In this document: in pieces, positions 44,027 through 53,333 of the stretch
Layout: each line of letters opens with the position of its first letter
Numbering within the stretch: position 1 is the first letter of the stretch
Source of the DNA: Roseburia lenta
GTDB lineage: Bacteria; Bacillota; Clostridia; Lachnospirales; Lachnospiraceae
Direction: 5' to 3'
NCBI RefSeq assembly: GCF_014287435.1
Contig: NZ_JACOPG010000002.1
Coordinates: 372,001 to 436,000 of the forward strand
DNA length: 64,000 bases
The notes under the pieces: generated by a model
What the model was told of the DNA's origin: nothing
The model's database searches: none
What the model saw: the letters and a program-made list of their open reading frames with translations, nothing else
Made by a program: the position numbers and the translations under genes

Positions 44027-46363
44027 TTATTTTACCTCCAATCTAATAACTACCGGTTCCACTCCCTCTGCGGAAATGCTAACCTTGGCTTTCCCCTGCT
44101 CATTCTTTGCGCGAAGCACAGCAAGACATCTTCCCCGATATGCCATATGATGGTTCCGGTCAAACACCTCGTTGGTCTTACACAAGGCACTGCCAAATCC
44201 AGCCAGACTTACACAGCCCTCTACCGCAATATCCACACGCTTCTCTATATAAGGCTTGAGACAATGCTTCTTATCTGTAAATTCAATTGGAACATAGCAA
44301 AGATCCTGCCCGTTGGCGCGTAGTTCTTTCTTCTCGGCTTCCGCCCAAAGAATCGTCTCCTTTTGGGCTGTTCCAAGGAAATGCTGCGCGATTACATTTC
44401 CATTGGTATCTAATGCCTCTGCCCGTAAAACTCCCGGTTGGTAGACTAGGGAAAAACTTGACTTAAATTTTTTCAGCCTGCGACACCCAATCAGTCTGTC
44501 ATTTAAAAAGAGTCGAACCGACTCGCCCGCCGCATATACCTCAACCGTCGTTTTTACACCTTCATAGCCTTCCCAACTCCAACTATCAATCGCATTGGTA
44601 AACTGCCAGGCTCCTTTCGTTGGCGTCTCATCTGCATGATTCAGCGGACTAACAGCAATAAATGGTTTCTTTCGCAAGCCCCATACAATCTGCATGTAAT
44701 ACATGGATGCCAGTGCTTTTCCCGTAATATCAATCATCCCCTGACCAGCCAGCAAAGGAAGACCTTTGTAGGAATGATACGTCCAATCTCCAATGCAGGC
44801 TTCTCCCAGATAATCCCATGCCGACCAAACGAAATCCCCGACAAGTTGCGGATATTTCTTCACTCGACTCCAATTATAAGGTAAATCTGCCACCATAGTC
44901 TCACTGCCAACCATCATGCGCTCAGGGTATTTTTTCGCATCTTCATCATAGCGCGAGGACGCATAATTCAATCCTATGATATCTAATACATCTCCCGCCG
45001 GCGCACACGCCTTATCCCCATGTCTGCCTTTACTCATAAAGAACATGAGCGGACCCAGTTTTTGTGCCATTGCATTAAAAAAAGCGGATCCCGACTTTTT
45101 ATCATGATAACTTTTCCCCGGTGGCAAAGGCTTTGGCTGATATTCCCCCTTGTCACGATAGACACCGATCCCCATATGCGCATATACATTCAGCAGCACA
45201 TTGATACCAGCTGTTACCGGTCGCGTGTCATCTAATCCATGCACATAATCCTGTATCTTCCGACAGACTTTAATGCCTTTTGAGGTCGCTGTCTCCGATA
45301 CCTCATTACCAATAGAGTACATGATCACGCTCGGGTGGTTTTCCGCAGATTCCACCATGCTTCTAACATCGTCTTTCCAACATTCGTCAAAATATCTGGC
45401 ATAATCATGATATGTCTTTGGTACATACCAGCCATCAAAAGTCTCGTTCATAACATACATGCCGAGTCTGTCACAAATAGACAGTAAAATCTGTGACGCA
45501 GGGTGATGCGCCATGCGGATGGCATTGAATCCCGCATCCTTTAATATACGGATACGTCGTTCTTCCGCATCCCAAAATTCACACGCCCCCAGGACACCAT
45601 GATCATGATGAATGCAGCCACCTCGCAACAGTATTTCTTTTTCATTCACCAAAAGTCCTTTTTCTGCTGACCATTCCAGTTTACGAATGCCAAAATCCAA
45701 TCGTTTTTCATCTGTTTTACATTTTGCAATACAGGTATATAGTTTTGGCGTTTCATCACTCCATAATTGTACTTGCTGTAGTGTAATTTTCCCAGGTTCT
45801 CCCTCATATAGAATGTGGCTTCTATCACAAATGGAAACGGTCACAGCCTCCAGACTATCTCCTATAACATCCACAGAAATCACCGCAGGATTGATTGCAA
45901 GTGTTTTCACGCGAATTCGCTCAATATGCTGCTTCTCTTCCACAATCAGTTGCACCGGGCGATAAATACCTGCCCCCGAATACCAACGGCAGTTGGGTTC
46001 TAGAGAGTTATCTACCATAAGACGCAGACAATTTTCACCCGCTTGCAACTTACCTGTCAAATCAATGTCAAACGGCGTATATCCATATTTATGGCTGCCA
46101 ACTTCCACTTCATTTAAAAAGACATGACAATTCTGATAAACCCCTTCAAAATGAACACGGACGGACTTCTCTAACCATTCCGGATTAACTTTCCAATATT
46201 TGGTATAGACATATTTTCCTCCCGGGAAAAAACCTGTATTGACGCCATTTCTGCAAGAGGCATTCCGTACTTCTGTTATCATAGCATCATGCGGCAGATC
46301 AACACTTTCCCCCGGCTGACCTTCTTTCTGAAACAACCAGCCATCGTTAAAATCACATGTCAT
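44027..46363 (-). CDS. Glycoside hydrolase family 2 enzyme (operon 2)
   Basis: The protein is 778 aa. A sugar-binding jelly roll (about 1-145) with LPHDAMI and FFPGGKYVYTK, an Ig-like domain (150-230), a TIM barrel (about 240-560) and C-terminal beta domains are seen. The acid/base is E354 in SIGNEVSE and the likely nucleophile is E488 in VGSETM. It is closely related in layout to the GH2 enzyme at 55146-57473. It lacks a signal peptide. It lies 3 bp after the GPH transporter gene and 1 bp before the GH3 gene. The substrate is unresolved; a plant beta-glycoside is likely from its GH1/GH3 partners. Confidence 0.92.
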   Translation of the reverse strand: MTCDFNDGWLFQKEGQPGESVDLPHDAMITEVRNASCRNGVNTGFFPGGKYVYTKYWKVNPEWLEKSVRVHFEGVYQNCHVFLNEVEVGSHKYGYTPFDIDLTGKLQAGENCLRLMVDNSLEPNCRWYSGAGIYRPVQLIVEEKQHIERIRVKTLAINPAVISVDVIGDSLEAVTVSICDRSHILYEGEPGKITLQQVQLWSDETPKLYTCIAKCKTDEKRLDFGIRKLEWSAEKGLLVNEKEILLRGGCIHHDHGVLGACEFWDAEERRIRILKDAGFNAIRMAHHPASQILLSICDRLGMYVMNETFDGWYVPKTYHDYARYFDECWKDDVRSMVESAENHPSVIMYSIGNEVSETATSKGIKVCRKIQDYVHGLDDTRPVTAGINVLLNVYAHMGIGVYRDKGEYQPKPLPPGKSYHDKKSGSAFFNAMAQKLGPLMFFMSKGRHGDKACAPAGDVLDIIGLNYASSRYDEDAKKYPERMMVGSETMVADLPYNWSRVKKYPQLVGDFVWSAWDYLGEACIGDWTYHSYKGLPLLAGQGMIDITGKALASMYYMQIVWGLRKKPFIAVSPLNHADETPTKGAWQFTNAIDSWSWEGYEGVKTTVEVYAAGESVRLFLNDRLIGCRRLKKFKSSFSLVYQPGVLRAEALDTNGNVIAQHFLGTAQKETILWAEAEKKELRANGQDLCYVPIEFTDKKHCLKPYIEKRVDIAVEGCVSLAGFGSALCKTNEVFDRNHHMAYRGRCLAVLRAKNEQGKAKVSISAEGVEPVVIRLEVK

Positions 46364-46366
46364 TTC

Positions 46367-48058
46367 CTACCTCTTTCCTAATCTTTTCTTCTTCCTTGAC
46401 TGTTTCTCCAGATATTTTCGATTTTCTGTCTCAAAGTCCAGTCCTTTCTTTGCGCAACGCTCCTCTAAATCATGAATGCGGTTCTGTTCCTGTATACGAT
46501 CAGCTTCTTCGCGTTCCCGTCTGGCAATTTCTTCCGGTTCTATCCATTCTTCTCCTTTGGATAAGGCAATCTGCTTCTGGCGTTCACGCAAATCCTCGTT
46601 AATCTGCGGTAGTTTCTTTTCAATATCAACAAACGGCAAAAGTACGATATAAATAATGGATGCCACAATATCAAACATATAAAATGCGAAAGTCATAAAC
46701 TGAAGTACATCGCTGTTCGGTGTAATGCCCTGAACATCCACAAATCCCAGTTTTAAAATACCGGACTCATATCCTCCTGCGAACGGAGCCGTCAATATCG
46801 TTTGGACCGCAAGGACAATGGCAGGTCCAAGCAAGCCTTCCAGACGATAACCGGAATCATGTTCCACGCTGTCATAGGCATAACATACAAGTGTTGCAAA
46901 CACATAAGCATTTGGAAGCATACCTGTCTGGCGCAGGAAGCCAGCCGCAATTGCAACCGGAATATTGGATGGGTTCAGTAGACCAACAACACTTCCTATC
47001 AGAACACAGATGTATCCTACAATGGATACGTTTTTTATCCCAAACTTCTTTGCCAATGGATAAATAGCAAAGGCTCCTATCCCCAGCGGAATACCGGTTG
47101 CGACCTGATAGAGTGTAAACATGATCGGGTTATCCGCACCTCCCAATAAGAACTTGATATAGAAGTACTGGACATTACCACCCTTAAAATTATCAACAAT
47201 ACTTCCTACCGTTACAATGATGGTCAACAAAACATAATATTTGTTGGTAAACAGAGCCTTCATCTGTTCTTTTAACGGAATCTTATTCTCATCTCCGTAT
47301 TCCTGTGTGACATCCTCTGTGATTCGCTCACGGGTGTAGAAGTACTCCAGTAAAAGCAATGGTATGGCAATCACGGATAAGATGATCATCAGTAGTGGAT
47401 AACCGCTAATGTCATTTTCCAGCCACATCGGAAGAACGACCATAGAAACCATCATTCCAATTAAAATTCCGGAAATCAATGTCCAGCATAACTGACGGAC
47501 AAATTTCAAGCGCATCTTCTCCGATGGATTTCGCGATGTCAACGAAACGATCGTATCTTTAAAGACAAAGAAATAACTGGAACCCACGGTATGATAACAG
47601 ATCAGTAAAAAGAAAAAGTAATACCAGTAAGCTTCTCCCAGATCATTCGGTCCTGCAAACTGAAAAATCAGAGCACCAATAATAATCGAACAAAAACCAA
47701 AAATCAGATACCAGGGACGCAGTCTTCCCTGTTTCGAATGTGTATGCTGAACCAGCCATCCGTTTAAGAGCCCCATACCGACTGCAAGGATCTTTGCCAC
47801 AGTCATAACAACTTCATAACGACTACCCATAATACGAATCATATTCACATTTGCCGTACCATACATAGCACCTGTCTGCTGTGTGAAGAATTTTTCTACC
47901 AGTGCTGCAATCGTGTTAACAATTAAGATCAACCCCAGTGGTCCTATCAAATGTCCAAAGGCAATCTCTTTTGTCGATACTGCTCTTGTACGTGCCTTTG
48001 AATCCATAAAAGGCTTTTCAAACAATCCATGATCTAATAACCTAACTTCTTTTTTCAT
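46367..48058 (-). CDS. GPH-family glycoside transporter with charged C-terminal tail
   Basis: The protein is 563 aa. About twelve membrane helices lie within residues 25-480. The GPH cytoplasmic loop is recognisable (VQHTHSKQGRLRPWYLIFG). The last 80 residues form a highly charged helical tail (Glu/Arg/Lys-rich, ending KQSRKKKRLGKR) that typical GPH carriers lack. The start at 48058 has TAGGGGG upstream, overlapping the GH1 stop; an upstream in-frame start would enter GH1. The neighbours GH1, GH2 and GH3 would act on its imported glycoside. Confidence 0.9.
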   Translation of the reverse strand: MKKEVRLLDHGLFEKPFMDSKARTRAVSTKEIAFGHLIGPLGLILIVNTIAALVEKFFTQQTGAMYGTANVNMIRIMGSRYEVVMTVAKILAVGMGLLNGWLVQHTHSKQGRLRPWYLIFGFCSIIIGALIFQFAGPNDLGEAYWYYFFFLLICYHTVGSSYFFVFKDTIVSLTSRNPSEKMRLKFVRQLCWTLISGILIGMMVSMVVLPMWLENDISGYPLLMIILSVIAIPLLLLEYFYTRERITEDVTQEYGDENKIPLKEQMKALFTNKYYVLLTIIVTVGSIVDNFKGGNVQYFYIKFLLGGADNPIMFTLYQVATGIPLGIGAFAIYPLAKKFGIKNVSIVGYICVLIGSVVGLLNPSNIPVAIAAGFLRQTGMLPNAYVFATLVCYAYDSVEHDSGYRLEGLLGPAIVLAVQTILTAPFAGGYESGILKLGFVDVQGITPNSDVLQFMTFAFYMFDIVASIIYIVLLPFVDIEKKLPQINEDLRERQKQIALSKGEEWIEPEEIARREREEADRIQEQNRIHDLEERCAKKGLDFETENRKYLEKQSRKKKRLGKR

Positions 48059-48068
48059 GTGTAACCCC

Positions 48069-49388
48069 CTACAAAATACTTCCATTGCTTTCTATTATTT
48101 TCTTGTATTCCCACGCAGAATCCTTAACAATTCTTTTTTGCGTCGGATAATCTACATAGACCAGACCAAACCGTGGATCATAGCCTTCCGCCCATTCAAA
48201 GTTATCCATAACAGACCAATGACAATATCCCAAAATCGGAATCCCTTCACTGGCTGCACGCTTTAACTGTCCAAGATAACGATAGATAAAATCACATCTC
48301 TGCGGATCATGGACGGCACCATCGATACTTACAACATCGTGTTCAGCAACACCATTTTCTGTGATCATGATAGGCAGATGATATCGTTCGTACACGAAAC
48401 GTACATTCCAGTACATAACGCGTTCATCAATGACCCAACCGAGGGAATTGCGCGGTGTTCCAGGCTTTGCTTCCTGTCTTTCTGCACCCCATTCTGCATA
48501 ATTATAGGATGTATAGATATTTAATCCGACGAAATCCAATTCCTGATAGATGGCTTCCATATCTTTCTGATGTGATGCATAAATACCATAGGCACGCACC
48601 GGCTTTCCGGCAAGGATCGGATCCATCCACCATTTATTCCCCATCAGACCATTTCCTTTATCCATACTAAGTTCGCGCGCTCTTTGTATGTCGCTAGGAC
48701 ACTCTGTGTCGGGAACATACGCACCAGTTGAAAGTGCGATCCCGATCTTGACCGGCTGCTTTGCATACGCTCTGACCGTTTTGACCCCCTCGGCATGTGC
48801 CAACATACAATTGCGTGTCAGTCGCGACAACGCCAGATAGCGATGTTTGAAAGGCGCATGTTCTCCCTGCATATAACCATTCATGATAAAACAGCCCGGT
48901 TCATTCATGACGATCCACCACTTTACCCGATCTGAAAGCGCCTCCACTGCCACCCTAGTATAATCCTGAAACGCCGGAATGATTTTGGACGATAACCAGC
49001 CTCCTTTTTTCAGCATCCATACCGGCATATCCCAGTGAAAAATTGTAACCAAGGGTTCGATTCCTGCTGCAAGCAGTTCATCCACCAAATCCGAATAAAA
49101 TTGAATTCCCTTTGGATTTACCTTTCCCTCTTCCGGTATCACACGAGACCAACTGATAGAAAACCGGTATGCCTTAAGCCCCATCTTCTTCATCAGAGCC
49201 ACGTCTTCTTTCCAATGATGATAATGATCGCAGCTTTCATGACAGTTTTCCCCATGTTTGATCTGCTTTGGCTTGGCAATATCCCAAATACTCGGCGTTC
49301 TCCCATCTTCCTGCCAGCCTCCCTCTATCTGCGCTGCTGCAGATGATGCTCCCCATAAAAACCCTTCTGAAAAGCCCTCTTTTCCCAT
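48069..49388 (-). CDS. Glycoside hydrolase family 1 beta-glucosidase
   Basis: The protein is 439 aa, standard GH1 length. The N-terminus FLWGASSAAAQIEGGW is diagnostic. The acid/base Glu is in IVMNEPG (about residue 163) and the nucleophile in IMITENG (about 343). Absence of a phosphate-binding loop motif cannot be judged by eye, so 6-phospho-glycosidase activity is not excluded, but the partner GPH carrier (not a PTS) argues for unphosphorylated beta-glucosides. ATG 49388 is preferred for spacing from AAAGGGTG. It is the first gene of the operon, divergent from an AraC regulator. Confidence 0.93.
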   Translation of the reverse strand: MGKEGFSEGFLWGASSAAAQIEGGWQEDGRTPSIWDIAKPKQIKHGENCHESCDHYHHWKEDVALMKKMGLKAYRFSISWSRVIPEEGKVNPKGIQFYSDLVDELLAAGIEPLVTIFHWDMPVWMLKKGGWLSSKIIPAFQDYTRVAVEALSDRVKWWIVMNEPGCFIMNGYMQGEHAPFKHRYLALSRLTRNCMLAHAEGVKTVRAYAKQPVKIGIALSTGAYVPDTECPSDIQRARELSMDKGNGLMGNKWWMDPILAGKPVRAYGIYASHQKDMEAIYQELDFVGLNIYTSYNYAEWGAERQEAKPGTPRNSLGWVIDERVMYWNVRFVYERYHLPIMITENGVAEHDVVSIDGAVHDPQRCDFIYRYLGQLKRAASEGIPILGYCHWSVMDNFEWAEGYDPRFGLVYVDYPTQKRIVKDSAWEYKKIIESNGSIL

Positions 49389-49459
49389 ATACATTCACCC
49401 TTTCCGGGATCCCCTTTTCCCTTCTTTTTCTATCAGTATAAGAAATCTCCACGCCTCTG

Positions 49460-49490
49460 TATTGTAATATCGTACATTCTATTGTATATT
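49460..49490. promoter_or_regulatory. Candidate AraC operator, GH1 operon
   Basis: Two TATTGTA repeats start at 49460 and 49480, 20 bp apart, with ATATCGT between. The same layout occurs at 58903-58933 before the other paired operon. TATACT about 20 bp farther on the minus strand is a likely -10 of the GH1 operon whose -35 is poor, as expected for an activated promoter. Confidence 0.6.
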
Positions 49491-49510
49491 TGAATCAGGA
49501 GGTTTTTACT

Positions 49511-50704
49511 ATGATAGATGATTATTCCAACTTTTGCGAAATGTTTTTTGCTGCCCACTATCTGCCCATTGCCTTGTACAAAGGTCATCAATATGTGTGT
49601 TCTGCCGGATTTTATGACAATACGGATCCTTATCCTTTCGTCACGCCAAAACTATGTGATGCTTCCTCACCATCCGTCTATGTATCCTCAGACACCGGGT
49701 ACTATGGCTATGTCGTCTGCAAAGACAAACAGCATTTTTTCATCTTAGGGCCTGCCTATAGCACGCCTCCTGACAGATCTTTCATCCGTTCCTATATGAC
49801 CAAGAATGGTCTGCCAATAGCAAGATATGACGAGATTGCATCCTTTTTAACCGCTATTCCCTTGTATACATATAATCAATTTCTGGAACTTTTACTTTTT
49901 TTGCATTTTATTCTCAATGGGGAAAAACTAGATTTAAACGAAGCCTTTCGTCTGACCGATACGAAATATCAGTTAGAGATCGGAAAACAACAGGCAGAAC
50001 GTGCCTACACAGCAAGAGAAGAACAAGCACAGCATGGCACCTACCTCTTTGAGCAACAGATGCTTTCCCTGGTCCGTCAGGGCGATGTAATCGGTCTGGA
50101 GAATTTTTTACTAAGAACCGCCAAAACATTGAATGTCAAAGAAGGAAAACTGGCGGAAACTCCCTTGCGACAGGCTAAGAATTTATTGATCGGACTGGTT
50201 GTCAGTGTTGGTAAAGACGCTGCCATTCCAGGCGGCATGGACATTGAAGAGACCTATCAGTTGATTGATACCTATACACAGGAATGTGAAAAACTGCAAA
50301 GTGAAGATGCGGTCAAAAATCTCCAATACAATATGACCATGGATTTTGCCAACCGTGTAGCCATGCAGAAATCCCCCCGGACGATCTCTGCTGATACCAA
50401 GCAGTGCCTGCAATATATCACAACACATATCAACCAGCCCATTGGTGTTTCTGATGTTGTAGCGCATTCTTCCCATAGTCGTTCCTCCCTGCTCCGCCAT
50501 TTCAAGGAGGAAACCGGTATGTCTGTAAACGACTACATAACCCTGCGGCGCATGAAAGAAGCTGCCTCTCTCCTGCGATATACAGACAAATCACTTGGTG
50601 AGATCAGCAGCTATCTTTGCTTCTCCAGTCAGAGTTATTTTCAAAATGTGTTCAAAAAACACTACGGCATCACACCTCTGCAATACCGAAATCAACGAGC
50701 CTAA
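49511..50704 (+). CDS. AraC-family transcriptional regulator (GH1 operon)
   Basis: The protein is 397 aa. The C-terminal domain has two helix-turn-helices (VSDVVAHSSHSRSSLLRHFK; LGEISSYLCFSSQSYFQNVF) and ends KKHYGITPLQYRNQ. A large N-terminal sensor region of about 290 residues precedes it. It resembles the regulator at 58957-60174 in layout and C-terminal sequence. The start is set by AGGAGG eight bases upstream; an in-frame TTG seven codons earlier lies before that site. It is divergent from the GH1-GPH-GH2-GH3 operon, which it probably activates. Confidence 0.92.
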   Translation: MIDDYSNFCEMFFAAHYLPIALYKGHQYVCSAGFYDNTDPYPFVTPKLCDASSPSVYVSSDTGYYGYVVCKDKQHFFILGPAYSTPPDRSFIRSYMTKNGLPIARYDEIASFLTAIPLYTYNQFLELLLFLHFILNGEKLDLNEAFRLTDTKYQLEIGKQQAERAYTAREEQAQHGTYLFEQQMLSLVRQGDVIGLENFLLRTAKTLNVKEGKLAETPLRQAKNLLIGLVVSVGKDAAIPGGMDIEETYQLIDTYTQECEKLQSEDAVKNLQYNMTMDFANRVAMQKSPRTISADTKQCLQYITTHINQPIGVSDVVAHSSHSRSSLLRHFKEETGMSVNDYITLRRMKEAASLLRYTDKSLGEISSYLCFSSQSYFQNVFKKHYGITPLQYRNQRA

Positions 50705-50722
50705 GCCTCGATACCTTCCATT

Positions 50723-51625
50723 TCAGCGTTGATGGTGTCCTCGCTGGCAGCCATAGCCTCCAGAGTCATGGATGTTTCTGATGCCCTTGCTGTTGACACT
50801 CTTTTCAATATCGTCATCGTATTCTTTGATCGCATCTTCCGTCAATGGCTCGATCAAAAGATCCTTTGCAAGCGATTTTGCTTTATGCTTTGCCTCATAA
50901 AAATAGCCGATCACGCTAAAGACAAGGGCACCGACAAAATTGACTATAAGGTCTTTCATGGTGTCAATGATTCCGATATCCAGATAACCGCCATCCACTA
51001 CATAGGTATCTCCATTTTTTGTTTCTATGATCGTCTTTGTAATATCATAGATCCGCACTGGGGTCTGGGTTTTGCTTTCGTCCAAAGTCACGGAACCGAT
51101 ATTTGAGACAATGAAATCTTTTTGCATATCCAAAAGAAATACCTGATCAAAGGTAAATTCAATGAACTCCCAGATGACACCCACCGTCATGGAAAAGCAA
51201 AAGGCGACGATTGCCAGATAAAAGGGTGACAACTGCATGGATTTGCTACCGCGGTTTAAGATGTTGAAAAGAGAAAAGCCGATCGCCGCACACAGGAAAC
51301 CGTTGATGGTATGTAACATGGTGTCCCATCCCGGAATCGCCGTGTAATATTTGTTGACTTCTCCCAAGATTTCTGCCGCGTAGATGAATACATAAATGAT
51401 CATCTGAAATACCGGCGGAATCTCTATTTTCAAAAGCTGCTCAAAAAGGGATGGCAGGAGAAACAGGATAAGAGAAAGAATACATATCGCCAGACTCTCG
51501 TAATTCCGTGTAAAAATGCAGCGTACTGCTGTCAAAATGACCAGAGTTCTGAGTATGGAATATGTAATAACCTGCTTTTTGTTCAAGGAAATTCTCGCTT
51601 TTAAACGCTTGATATATTTTCTCAT
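50723..51625 (-). CDS. Integral membrane protein of uncertain family
   Basis: The protein is 300 aa. About seven hydrophobic helices lie in residues 15-175 and 230-250, with a polar segment between and a charged C-terminus. Two conserved-looking membrane motifs, WDTMLHTINGF (about 100) and GVIWEFIEFTFD (about 150), recall the DUF2238/YjdF-type proteins, but that is a resemblance, not proof. The start at 51625 has AAAGGAG. It is convergent with the AraC gene (18-bp gap) and has no partner gene. It marks the edge of the accessory glycoside region. Confidence 0.75.
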   Translation of the reverse strand: MRKYIKRLKARISLNKKQVITYSILRTLVILTAVRCIFTRNYESLAICILSLILFLLPSLFEQLLKIEIPPVFQMIIYVFIYAAEILGEVNKYYTAIPGWDTMLHTINGFLCAAIGFSLFNILNRGSKSMQLSPFYLAIVAFCFSMTVGVIWEFIEFTFDQVFLLDMQKDFIVSNIGSVTLDESKTQTPVRIYDITKTIIETKNGDTYVVDGGYLDIGIIDTMKDLIVNFVGALVFSVIGYFYEAKHKAKSLAKDLLIEPLTEDAIKEYDDDIEKSVNSKGIRNIHDSGGYGCQRGHHQR

Positions 51626-51655
51626 GTGCCTGCTCCTTTTATTTTGCAATGATTC

Positions 51656-51800
51656 TTATATTTTAACATATCCCTTTTCAAAAAGTCTATGAATATGAAC
51701 CGTCGTTTTTACTGAGAAATTACTGCCTTTTCCGAAAAGCACACTTCCAATATCCACTTTTTTGTCTTGAATGTCCACTTTTTCTTCATTCAAAAGTCCA
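51656..51800 (-). pseudogene. Remnant of ATP-binding protein C-terminus (AlbA_2/Schlafen-type)
   Basis: An open stretch encodes NEEKVDIQDKKVDI then KTTVHIHRLFEKGY and stops. This matches from memory the winged-helix tail of ATP-binding AlbA_2-type proteins common on Lachnospiraceae mobile elements. The upstream ATPase body and the usual end of the tail are missing. It is a decayed fragment. Confidence 0.5.
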
Positions 51801-51830
51801 CTTATATGAAGATTTCTATTATCAGAAACA

Positions 51831-51989
51831 GTATCGTGGGTGTGTATTTTGGGAGCAGCACCGTTTGCGGCTCTCGGATTTGTGAAATACAACGGAATGA
51901 CAGCGGAGAAATTTATATGGGCGTGGATTAAGTCTGAATTTCTTATGCCCAAGAAGTTGGTAGTTCACTCTACAAACACCTATAACTGA
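51831..51989 (+). pseudogene. Remnant of PrgI-family conjugation protein (C-terminus)
   Basis: The plus strand frame reads AAPFAALGFVKYNGMTAEKF then WAWIKSEFLMPKKLV and a stop at 51987-51989. This is the typical C-terminal block of PrgI-like inner-membrane proteins of Firmicute conjugative elements. The N-terminal half is absent. It indicates a former integrative conjugative element here. Confidence 0.6.
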
Positions 51990-52011
51990 CAGTGCCACAT
52001 CGTTTTGTGCA

Positions 52012-52254
52012 TTACCAAGGATTTAGATAAGTACGTCCTCTTGGTAAATTATCTTCTTCATCTTCTAAACTTTGCTGTATGTGATTATAAACATTATGAA
52101 TACTTTCAACAAAATTTCTTACCCAATCAGGGTTTGTCTTAGAATAATCTCTCAAACTCCAACCGATGCTATATAATTCTGCAGCCTGCTTGTACGTTAC
52201 AAAACGCTTACGAATATTACCATCCGCCAAGTTATACTTCTTCTGTTCCTGCAT
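52012..52254 (-). CDS. Small chimeric protein with excisionase-like N-terminus
   Basis: The product is 80 aa. Residues about 14-31 (IRKRFVTYKQAAELYSIG) match the start of the DUF6462-type excisionase-like proteins of Lachnospiraceae mobile elements. The rest (from WSLRDYSK) does not look like that family. The gene may be a deletion fusion of two fragments. GAAAGGAG precedes the ATG, so it may still be translated. A matching C-terminal fragment of the same family lies at 63790-63904. Confidence 0.45.
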   Translation of the reverse strand: MQEQKKYNLADGNIRKRFVTYKQAAELYSIGWSLRDYSKTNPDWVRNFVESIHNVYNHIQQSLEDEEDNLPRGRTYLNPW

Positions 52255-52400
52255 ATCAACTTCTCCTTTCTGTTGCCATCCTTTATTTGCTGGCTTCTAT
52301 CATTTACTTGGAGTTAAAAAAACTGATTGCAAAAATTGGTCAAAAAAATATGATTTATTTTCAATTATTTTCTTATAAACCACTTTATATCTGCTTAAAA

Positions 52401-52514
52401 TGGTGCACAAAAAAGGCATCAGCCGATTATTACCAATGCCTTATACCTTATCCTTTATTTGGTTCGCTTTGTTCTATTAGCCAATTTCTTATTTTTTTCA
52501 TTTTTGGCTAATAG
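52401..52514 (-). repeat. Terminator-bearing dispersed repeat, copy A
   Basis: The first part (52401-52484) recurs at 63908-64000 with few differences. On the minus strand it holds a hairpin AAGGCAT...ATGCCTT followed by TTTT, a terminator for the DUF4143 gene. A second perfect 11-bp inverted repeat (CTATTAGCCAA at 52474-52484, TTGGCTAATAG at 52504-52514) sits next to that gene's stop codon. Confidence 0.7.
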
Positions 52515-52516
52515 AA

Positions 52517-53194
52517 TTATTTATCCAACAACCAATCCGCAATATCAATAACCTTTATTCCCTCATACTGGTATTCATCATGCCTGGTTCTGGCTATCAC
52601 ATACTTAGGGTATGCATCCTTAATCTGCAAAAGTGGAGCTACCTCTCTTTCAAAGGTCTTTTCTTCACTGATATTATCAGATACCTGAATATAGATTTTC
52701 TCACTCCGCTTTACTGCGACAAAATCTATTTCCTTCTTATATAATATACCCACATAAACCTCATATCCTCTACGCAAAAGCTCAACAGCCACGATATTCT
52801 CCAATATGCGTCCATAATCCATATTTTTTGTTCCAAGCTTTGCATAACGGAAAGTATGGTCACTCAAATAGTATTTGTTGTTGCTCGATAAATACTTTTT
52901 CCCCTTAATATCATATCTCCTAACCTTGTAGAACGCGAATGCATTGCACAGGTATTGCATATAATTACCAACTGTCGTATGGTGTATCTTCTCCTGCATG
53001 CTTCCGAGAGTATTGGTAATGTTACGCGCAGAAGAAAGATTAGACACATTGTCCATAAGAAAATCCACAATTCTATCCATCAGCTGCGTATTTCTTATCT
53101 TGTATTTTTTGCGTATATCACGCACTATCAGTGTATCAAACACATCAGCTATATAATCGTACTTTGCTTCCTGATCTTTATAAAGATAGGAACC
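52517..53194 (-). pseudogene. Truncated DUF4143 ATPase (C-terminal part only)
   Basis: An open frame of 226 codons encodes the DUF4143 C-terminal half of an AAA-type ATP-binding protein: YIADVFDTLIVRDIRKKY, LENIVAVELLRRGYEVYVG, KEIDFVAV (nuclease-like core). The ATPase half with Walker motifs is missing; the frame is cut by a TAA at 53195-53197 immediately before the preserved part. A GTG at 53143 could start a shorter product. These genes are frequent on mobile DNA. It is a broken copy. Confidence 0.75.
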
Positions 53195-53231
53195 TTATAA
53201 AATTTTTTCTTTAATTGATTCATATAATTCT

Positions 53232-53333
53232 TCACTGCTCTCTTCTCAAATGTTCAAGTCCAAACTGCTCTACTAGTGCTTCGATCTGTGGGCGAATGTA
53301 TTCCTCGCACCAACGCAACTGTCCATCATGATT
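53232..53333 (-). pseudogene. Short unidentified gene remnant
   Basis: A 34-codon frame encodes RWCEEYIRPQIEALVEQFGL then EHLRREQ and a stop, with protein-like composition but no start. It overlaps the GH43 stop in another frame. I do not recognise the family. It may be the tail of a lost gene. Confidence 0.3.

Noticed and set aside
52474..52514. Insertion-sequence ends (11-bp inverted repeat CTATTAGCCAA/TTGGCTAATAG)
   Set aside because: The arms are only 19 bp apart with no transposase between; a hairpin near the DUF4143 stop is the simpler reading.
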